The notes under the pieces: generated by a model | Told to the model about the DNA's origin: nothing | Database searches by the model: none | Seen by the model: only the letters and a program-made list of their open reading frames with translations | Position numbers and translations under genes: made by a program | NCBI GenBank assembly: GCA_009760855.2 | Contig: WPIO01000054.1 | Location: 1,652,501-1,692,500 of the forward strand | DNA length: 40,000 bases | Source of the DNA: Cristatella mucedo | Lineage: Eukaryota; Bryozoa; Phylactolaemata; Cristatellidae | Direction: 5' to 3' | In this document: positions 33,181-40,000 of the stretch, in pieces | Layout: each line of letters starts with the position of its first letter | Position numbering within the stretch: position 1 is the stretch's first letter

Positions 33181-33499
33181 CACGGATCGATTTACATGTA
33201 TGCCATTTCCTTTGTTAGACGAGAGATAGCCACGTCAATCTACGCTGGCAGCCCGTGTTGAGATGAGTAAAGCACGTCGCGTTGTCAATGGTCAAGGTCA
33301 GGTTAAAGTGCAGCGATAAGCCCGAGGCTTATCGCCGAGTCATAGCTGGCAATGAAGCTGAGGAGGCAGGATGCACGAGGGTGCGGTTCTAAAAATGGCG
33401 CAGCGTTTCTGAAAACTAGCTTCCGGCCAAGGTTTCAGCCTGCAGCTGAGATAGAGCTGAAGTCACAGCAGTCGCTACGCTGCACGCACTGCTGATCAT

Positions 33500-33842
33500 T
33501 ATCAAAAGATCTGGAACTCACTCCCGACTTGCATTACGACATCTCCTGACTTGTCCACATTTGAAAAAGGCTGAAAATGCATCTATTTATCACAGCATTC
33601 AGTTGGTCCCTGCGGTTCGTCCTTTATGTGCTTATGCGTGCTGACACTGCACGCTGCCACTAACCATACTTGCATGCTGACCCTGTTCATGTCACCCCTA
33701 ACCATGTTATTCTTGTTGCTTATTGAGCATGCTACCACTAATCATTCGATCGTGCTTCCTTTGCAGCAAGTGTAAAGTGCCTAGAAAGAAATTGAGTTCT
33801 CTGAGTGTGCTATATCAAATGTATAAATATTATTATAATAAA
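33500..33842 (+). mobile_element. LINE 3' fragment, GTGCC-hairpin variant
   Basis: It starts in the RT C-terminus (GATCTGGAACTCACTCCC), then 3' UTR, then AAAGTGCC...GAGTGTGCTATATC and an ATT tail. It is the duplicate of the fragment at 28771 but extends further 5'. Confidence 0.82.
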
Positions 33843-34528
33843 AAATTGCTTTCGAGATGAAAAATCTTTTGTAGGTAGTTGGCTGTCAAAGGTGACTTTA
33901 CAAAAGGGACAAGATGAATTTAAATGTACAAATCTGCGATACAATGTGTCATGAATGTGTCTCGAGAATCTTCTCGTCCATACGGGGAGCCTTTATGATT
34001 AGTCGTGTTCAGTTACGGCAACTCCTTTCTTATATCATTTCGTTTGTTTTTTCAAGCATGATTTTACTTACCATTCAATTGCATTTCACTTTACAGCAAA
34101 CGTAAAGCGCCTAGAGAGACATTGAGTTCTCTGAGGGCGCTTTATCAAGTGAATTATTATTATTATTATTATTATTCTCACCAACTCAGCATAGATCTCT
34201 AAACTCTCATCATCTCTCAACTGGTGCCTAAAGGATAGATGATGTGCAGCAAGCAAACACCAGCGCGAATCCGATGATGGCCAAGCACAATAGCAAGCTG
34301 GTCATTCCACCCGCTAACGGTCAGTCAAACAGAAGAGTTTAAACATGAAGCCATCGAGGCATCCGTGCTGATTAATTATTGAATTAAATCTTCTCTCGAC
34401 GCGACGGTAGTACTAAGCAGGTGCGCATGCTGCTATTTGCTCTCTCGGGCACTTCCCTGCCGTCTCTCTCGGTGAAGGCCGTTCTCGGTTTTGGCAAATG
34501 TGCTGGCTGCAATGCCAGTGCCAGAGCT
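33590..34528 (+). repeat. Segmental duplication, copy 2
   Basis: Colinear with 28778-30282 but lacking the 770 bases at 29431-30200 and containing an extra 204-bp insertion (33976-34179). Shared landmarks include GATACAATGTGT, CCAACTCAGCATAGATCTCT, GATAGATGATGTGCAGC and GGCATCCGTGCTGATTAATT. Confidence 0.82.
33976..34174 (+). mobile_element. Short retroelement insertion with 5-bp duplication
   Basis: 199 bases sit between two TTCTC copies (33971-33975 and 34175-34179). The empty site in the duplicate at 29160-29164 has TTCTC once. The 3' part is the LINE terminal region (TTGTTTTTTCAAGCATGATT, AAAGCGCC...GGGCGCTTTATC, (ATT)n). The first ~55 bases (GTCCATACGGGGAGCC onward) match no LINE sequence seen here. 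It is either a severely truncated LINE with 5' extra sequence or a SINE-like chimera. Confidence 0.8.
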
Positions 34529-34534
34529 TAACTT

Positions 34535-34713
34535 TAGTTGCCTCTAATCATACTTGCACGAGGACCCTGTGCATGTCACCCCTATTCATGTGTTGTTTGT
34601 TGAGCATGCTACCACTAACCATTCGATCTCGCTTCCTTTGCAGCAAATGTAAAGTGCCTAGAAAGAGATTGAGCTCTCTGAGGGTGCTATATCAAATGAA
34701 TTAATATTAATAT

Positions 34714-34748
<35 letters not shown>

Positions 34749-34750
34749 GA
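34535..34750 (+). mobile_element. LINE 3' fragment, GTGCC-hairpin variant
   Basis: TAATCATACTTGCACGAGG, the 3' UTR, the hairpin AAAGTGCC...GAGGGTGCTATATC and a long (ATT/AAT)n tail. Confidence 0.82.
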
Positions 34751-36302
34751 ACGCCATTTGGTAGGCGTAATAAGGATTGCGAAAGATTCGTATGGCACCT
34801 TAATTAATAGAGCTAAATCGCTCTTCGTGCAGTTTAGCTGTGCAGGAGCTGGTCATGCCTGCACTCGAGCGAAGAAGCGGCTTCGCTTTTTGCGATCCGA
34901 GCGTTCGTTGCAATCCGTTCCGAGCTTGTAACCACTCGTTCATCAAGTCACCACTTGCTCGAATCCATACCGACTCGCTTGCCGGTGGTAACCTGTAGGC
35001 GAGTGAGAGTGAGTCCTCGCTCCGCAGAGGCGAGACGCGCGATCTTCTCTTCTCTCTTTAGCAGCCTTTGCTCGCGGGGGGGCGCGTAGCGGTGCGTTCG
35101 CGGCGCTAACTTTCTCTTTGCGCTACCGACGGCTACCAGTCGGCGGCCATTGTCGTCAGATTGTGCCTCGAGCCGCAGTCGAGTCAACAAGCCATTCTGT
35201 GGTTGCAGTTGCAACGGTGCCAAGTCCCGTTTGGTGTGAAATCCCATAATTGGCCTTGCACGCGAAGGCACTTTCCTCAAATTCCCGGTCCAGGGCGCGC
35301 CGACCGGCGGCAGCTTGAGGATAGAAACGAGAATCCTCGTCTAAGCTTCAGCTGCCGTGCCCACGCCCTCGTATTGCCGGAAGCAAGCGATGCAGTCGGT
35401 TTCTTCGCTCTACAAAATGTGGAGAATCGCCGTTCTTACAGGAATTCGAATGTCCTGAGGCGCAATTTCCTCGTTCTTCATACTGTCATCCGCACTGGCC
35501 CGAAAAATGCCACCCCGAAAGAAACTATTTCTATTCGGCGCACTCGTTCTTTGTGCTCCGGTTCAATTGCTCGAAGGTCGGTTGCCGGCCGCTCGTCTGC
35601 TGCTCGTCGTTAATTAAGAATGGGTCGCCGACACTTCTGCACTCGAGCGTCAATTCGCTAGTAGCGTCGACGCGCACGAGCACTCGAAGGAGGATTCACG
35701 CGGACCGTGCGCGTAGAAGTTTGCCTGCGGCATCCGGAACGCCCGACTCTCGTCCGCTAAGTATAGTGCCGCCGTTCGACCGTCAAAGCCGTCGGAGGGT
35801 CGTCGCCGCTTGGCTTGCGCCGGTTAATTACTAATTAGCATAACAACCGGCAGTCAGCAAACCGTGCGTGCGGCCAATCTTGTTATCCTGGTAAGGAACT
35901 GGAATGGCGGAGTCTAAAGGTTCCGGTGTCTTCACTAGCGGCACGTGCGCGGCCCGCTGCAATTGGGCATCTCGCAAACGAAGTTTTAACGGCAACGATT
36001 CGTCAGTACCGACGCTTCCGCTTCGCGGCGGCGGCAATGAGATTGATCTCTGGTCGAGTGGCGCCTTCCCCTGCCGAAAGTCGGTCTCACGTGACTACGC
36101 GCCCGAAAGAAAGCCTTCCGCGCGGCGCTAACTTAGCCCACTGGTTGAGGTGCTCACTTTTAACGAGCGAGGTCAAGGTTAATATGCATTTGTGACCGAT
36201 GTCACGGGCCCCACGGCATACGAACATGACACTCAGGAGTGCTCTTGACAAGCATGACAAGCATGCTCCCGTTCGCTCTATCCTTGTTCAAAGTCGTCGA
36301 GA
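34751..36302. other. GC- and CpG-rich region, no confident gene
   Basis: Base composition changes to GC- and CpG-rich from about 34850. Open frames occur on both strands (for example 35161-35613, 150 residues), but none has a recognisable domain. This could be regulatory or 5' untranslated sequence of a gene, or a CpG-rich repeat. I cannot assign it. Confidence 0.35.
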
Positions 36303-36335
36303 TTGCTTTCAATTTACAAAAAAAAACTCCTTAAG

Positions 36336-36491
36336 ATGCGCCGTGTTAAGCGCAGGCTAAAACGTCGTTTCCAGAAATCGGGGTCTGAGGCAGACCTAGT
36401 CAATTTTAAAGACTTCCTTCGTGTTATGCATTACATACGTGAAGCGCCTGAATGTAGAGATGAGATTATTAATACATTGAATGTATTATAA
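36336..36491 (+). pseudogene. Short basic frame, possible LINE linker remnant
   Basis: The frame (open from 36303) reads MRRVKRRLKRRFQKSGSEAD, then LVNFKDFLRVMHY, and ends ...INTLNVL. The dense Arg/Lys run followed by a helical segment resembles the linker between endonuclease and RT in CR1/L2-type LINEs, but the sequence differs from the main family here. A LINE 3' end follows within about 20 bases, which fits an internally deleted element. It could also be an unrelated small protein or chance. Confidence 0.3.
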
Positions 36492-36499
36492 TGTATTAT

Positions 36500-36612
36500 A
36501 CTTGAATGAGGTTTTTTGCAGCAAATTTGAAGTGCCTAGGCAGACAATTTAGCTCTCTGATGGTGCTACATCAAATGAATTATATTATTGTTATTATTAT
36601 TATTTTTATTAA
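36500..36612 (+). mobile_element. LINE 3'-end fragment
   Basis: TTTGCAGCAAATTTGAAGTGCC, then AGCTCTCTGATGGTGCTACATC, then an ATT tail: the GTGCC/GGTGC hairpin variant. Confidence 0.75.
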
Positions 36613-37229
36613 GTTCTCTTATGGCACCATACGAACGAATTATATGTTTTTTTAAGAATGGCACCTCACGTGGCGTGGACGATTAGAGCAAGTAAGACGG
36701 TTTCTGAGCTGCCATTAGTTTCACCGTCTCCATCGCCCCTAAGATGTTGGAATTACAAGTGCAACCAATATTTGGCTGCACTTGCTTTTCTCGGCTGAGC
36801 CGAAGCACTTTCGGCGCCGCCGCTTGCGTCGGTCCGTGGATTCCTGCGCGCAAAGAGTCCAGGCGCTCGAGCCACTTGCGCTGCAGACGAGCGCTCGTCC
36901 GCCACTGCTAAACGAAGGCGACGCCGAATCGGCTGCTCTGGACCCTTTTCACCGATGCGAGTTTCTTCCCGCGGCCGCCGGCGCCGCCCGCACTGGGACC
37001 TCGGGCGGCTGGAGCCCAGCGCCGTTCCGTCGGCCGCGCCCCTCGCAGCGGCCGCGGGGTCAGTCGCGGGATCAGTCTCAGTTGCGCGGTCAGTCACGTC
37101 ATCTGTGCGATCTCCGCCGCTATTGGTGCTTCATCTGAGGCATTCCGGTGCGACGGCATTTTGGGCCGAGTCGTTGCCAGGAGATCGACTTCCGCCGTTT
37201 CTGGATGTCACCGCCAACCATTTGGTTAT

Positions 37230-37325
37230 TTTTTTCATACAGCATCTGCAAAGTGTCAAGAAAGAAATCCAGTACTCCTAGGATGCTATACAAATGCATT
37301 ATTATTATTATCATTATTATTATTC
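37230..37325 (+). mobile_element. Divergent LINE-like 3' end
   Basis: CATACAGCATCTGCAAAGTG, then AGTACTCCTAGGATGCTATACA, then (ATT)n. It has the same hairpin layout as the main family but different arms, so it belongs to another subfamily or related LINE. Confidence 0.55.
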
Positions 37326-37693
37326 CTCCGCGCCCACTTTCCACCCTCCGGTGAACACTTGCCCTCAGTCTCGTCGATGTAGAGGAGTGGCGGCGCAACT
37401 GACAGTCAAGGTCGTATGACGATCGCTCGCACTAGAGCCAGAAGCGTCCGATTCGCGCGAGGCCCGAACTCTCGAACCGGCTCATCCGCAGTCATCCACT
37501 TCCGGCTTTCCACGCCCTCATGGCCGCCATTGGATCGTAGCCACTCGCAGCAGCGCGAGCGCCGCAGGCTCCGGAGCGTCATCCGACGAATCAATGCCCG
37601 GCGCCATTGTTGGCGCCGTCACCGACAACCTGCGGCGACGCGACTCGGATCGTCGCCCGAGAGCTCCGCCGGCGCCGACGCCTGCTTCCGGAT

Positions 37694-37900
37694 CGCCTGC
37701 GGACGCTTCGCCTAGCGGGCCGCCGACTCTTCCGCTGCCCGCGCCTCCGTCGCTCGACGGACGCTCATCGCCGCCGCATCCGTCCGGCGTTGACCTCGCG
37801 CCTCGCGAAGCGGCGGGCGCGCCGCCTGACGGCAGGATGTGGGGCTCTGGCTCAATGGCAGGATGTGGGGCTCAAGGCCTGCGGACGCTTTGCCTAGCGC
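37694..37900 (+). repeat. Partial upstream duplicate of the 38.4-kb gene's 5' region
   Basis: 37715-37860 matches 38317-38440: both contain GGGCCGCCGACTC, CCGCTGCCCGCGCCTCCGTC, ATCGCCGCCGCATCCGTCC and GACGGCAGGATGTGG. Within it, GGCAGGATGTGGGGCTC occurs twice (37832 and 37857), and GCCTGCGGACGCTT flanks it on both sides (37696 and 37877). Confidence 0.8.
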
Positions 37901-38423
37901 CGCATCTGCTGGAGTGGAGACAAAGCCGGCTCCTCCTCCTTGCAGGCTGACTCATAGGAAGCCCGACGACAGAGTACGGCGGTGGCGACGGCGGGGGCGG
38001 CGGCGGTGGCGGAGGCTGCCGGTGATGAGGCCTCTCCTCGCTGAGGAGCCGAAATCTGCCCGCTGCCGCCTCGCCCGAGCCGGATTGCTGCCGCTCGCAT
38101 CCGCGCATAGTTTCGTCTTCCGCGTATCGGGTTACAGCCAGCAACCGATTGGCCTCGGGCGGAGTCGCTCTCTTTCCGGCAGCGCTCTCCTTCCGGCTCG
38201 GGTTCGGCCGGTCGATAGCGTCTCTCGCGCGAGCACCGACGCCGACGCTCTATCGACCGGAGCGGCGGCTCGCATCCATCCGTCCGTCCGCCCGCCGGTC
38301 CGTCCGTCCGTTGCGAGGGCCGCCGACTCCTCCGCTGCCCGCGCCTCCGTCGCTTGACAGAGGCATCGCCGCCGCATCCGTCCGCCGTCGACCTCGAGAA
38401 GCGGCTCGCCGCCCGACGGCAGG

Positions 38424-39176
38424 ATGTGGCTCTGGCTCAAGGCGGTCGTCTCCACGTACTTCCGGCACGCGCCCCTGGCACTGGGCGGCTGGGAGGGCGC
38501 CGAGAGCGCCGACATTTGCTCGCAGATCACCACCATGCCGTCCGTGCACTGGATGTCGGACCTCGGAGCTGCGGAGTGCGTGGCGCGCATCGACCGTCGC
38601 GTCGACGGCTGGGCGACAGCGCTCGTCTACCTGGCCGCCATCCTGCTAGCATTCGCATGCATCTGGCGTCTGCCAGAGCAAGCCGTAGCGACAGCCGTAG
38701 CGACAGCGCAGCTCTGCGCCTGGCTCGCGGGTCGCTGCGGGTCGTGGGTCGTGGGTCTCGTGGACCGCCTTCGCCACGCCTCCTCGCGTCGTCTCGACGC
38801 AGTTACCGATGAGGCTGCGGCGGCGTCGGCGGCGGCGTTTTCTCCGTACGCCGTCGCTCGGCCTCCGGAGGCGTCGGCGCCGTCGCCTGAGCTCTCGCCG
38901 CGGCGGTCGCTCACTCTGGTCGCCGCCTCCTACTCGACGCGGGGCTCGTGGGCTGCGACGCGCTCGCCGGCGCCGATCACGCGAGCCAAGAAGGCGCAGG
39001 CCACGCGGCAGCGGAACGAGCGAAACTGCATCTTGGCAGCGCTGCTCGTGCGGCTAGTTCAGCGCATGCGCGGCCTCGACCCGCGCACGCCCGTCGGCGA
39101 CGTCCTGCGGGAGTACGCGTCGGTGCTCGACGGCCTGCCGACGGCGCTCGACTTCGAGACGAGCGACGCTGAATGA
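38424..39176 (+). CDS. Predicted small membrane protein of unknown function
   Basis: A 250-residue single-exon frame ending in TGA, in a CpG-rich context. I do not recognise the family. Residues 1-60 contain YFRHAPLALGGWEG, two Cys and several Trp. Residues 64-81 (ATALVYLAAILLAFACIW) form a convincing membrane helix. A second, weaker hydrophobic stretch covers about 86-113. Residues 120-200 are low-complexity Ala/Ser/Pro/Arg, probably disordered. The C-terminal 50 residues look like amphipathic helices. No cleaved signal peptide is evident. High GC opens long frames on several strands here, so length alone is weak evidence; the hydrophobicity pattern and downstream AATAAA favour it. The first ATG (38424) is assumed; an upstream exon is possible. 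Confidence 0.55.
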   Translation: MWLWLKAVVSTYFRHAPLALGGWEGAESADICSQITTMPSVHWMSDLGAAECVARIDRRVDGWATALVYLAAILLAFACIWRLPEQAVATAVATAQLCAWLAGRCGSWVVGLVDRLRHASSRRLDAVTDEAAAASAAAFSPYAVARPPEASAPSPELSPRRSLTLVAASYSTRGSWAATRSPAPITRAKKAQATRQRNERNCILAALLVRLVQRMRGLDPRTPVGDVLREYASVLDGLPTALDFETSDAE

Positions 39177-40000
39177 CCGGCGGGGGACCTGCGGAGAGCG
39201 CTGAACTCGGAACGGGCGGCCGCGGGCAGCGGAGCGAGGCCGGCAGAGGGCGCTGAACGGTTCGCGCCACCCGCGAGTCTTCTTCCGGAGCACCGGCGTC
39301 GCGCTTCGGCAGGCCGCAGTGAGACTCGACCGGTGGCGGCAGCCGCCGCCGCTGCCGCCACCGGTCGGGCCACCAAGGAAGCAGTCGCAGCGCTGCCCTG
39401 GCGGCGACTCAAGGTCGAGCGCGAGAAGAGACGCGTCTGCTGAAGGTCGAGGTCGAAACGCAGCTAGCGGCCAGCGACTGAACGACGTCGACGAGCCAGC
39501 GGACGGTGCAGCTGCGTTGCGTCTTGTTTTTATTCTGGCGCGAATGCGTCGCGATTGACGACGCCATTTCGAATGCTCCTTCGACGAAAGGTCGAGGAGC
39601 GGTCTTCGAAAAAACTGATAAAAATGAGTATGAAAATAAACAACGACAGAAAGCCGAGCGACAAGGCCGCGCAATCCAGTCACCTAACGAGTCGACAGGG
39701 CGACGTCTGACGGCAGACGTCGCCACGCCCGCAGCTGTCCGGACGGCAATGGCCGGTGGTTGGACGGAAAGACTCGAGGTCGTTTCAAGGCTTCGGTGGC
39801 TCGAACGCTGGCACGCTATCCCGATCGTCGGCGGCGGGCGAGCGAGCGGCCTCGAGCTCGGCGCAACCGTGGCCGATTCAGCGGAGCCTTCAGCGTTTTC
39901 TTCTTCCCGACCGGCGCCGCCGCCGCCGCCGCGTAGCCACCGCCGCCGTCGTCGCCGCCGTTGACTGTCGAGGAGCCATAATAAGAAGGGCGTCCGAGGA
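39177..40000. other. Downstream GC-rich sequence, possible 3' UTR
   Basis: No second gene was recognised. Up to about 39640 it may be the 3' untranslated region of the preceding frame. The end of the window (39900-39964) is CCG/CGC-repeat-like. Confidence 0.4.
39635..39640 (+). promoter_or_regulatory. Candidate polyadenylation signal AATAAA
   Basis: This canonical hexamer lies in a local A-rich patch, 459 bases after the stop of the membrane-protein frame. It is the only one seen in this otherwise GC-rich stretch. Confidence 0.45.

Noticed and set aside
37416-38649. Multiple long overlapping frames in 37.4-38.6 kb
   Set aside because: High GC removes stop codons in all frames; compositions are Arg/Pro/Ser-rich on both strands with no domain.

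Overview
This is a repeat-rich eukaryotic (animal, most likely invertebrate) genomic window. The evidence is a multi-exon gene with GT-AG introns, many decayed non-LTR retrotransposons, tRNA-derived SINEs, long dinucleotide microsatellites and AT-rich simple repeats. There is no bacterial-type operon structure. The species cannot be named from sequence alone.

Layout. 1-12.5 kb is a repeat landscape. It holds two large minus-strand copies of an L2/CR1-type LINE (665-3156 and 6334-8485), smaller LINE 3' fragments (8.7-10 kb), two SINE copies, and CT/GA microsatellites. 12,575-22,211 (+) carries seven consecutive coding exons of a uridine phosphorylase gene (UPP1/UPP2 family). Only the first ~20 residues, in an upstream exon, were not found. 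Its introns contain LINEs, SINEs, and AT and CT/GA tracts. 22.7-29 kb is a pile of LINE copies in both orientations. The youngest-looking of these has grown a 28-bp minisatellite inside its coding region and has been entered by a solo LTR. 28.8-34.5 kb contains two halves of a diverged segmental duplication, one half carrying an extra retroelement insertion whose empty site is preserved in the other half. 34.8-40 kb is GC- and CpG-rich. It ends in one plausible single-exon gene for a small membrane protein (38,424-39,176), whose 5' region is partly duplicated upstream.

Function. The clear cellular gene is uridine phosphorylase (pyrimidine salvage), with all the expected substrate-contact residues. 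Everything else of known type is mobile DNA: one dominant L2-like LINE family, with two 3'-hairpin variants and (ATT)n tails, and one tRNA-derived SINE family of about 180 bp. No host-defence, toxin or CRISPR-like system was seen. The most informative novelties are structural: a solo LTR with perfect hallmarks, a filled/empty site pair, a LINE position hit by three independent rearrangements, and a minisatellite born inside a LINE ORF.
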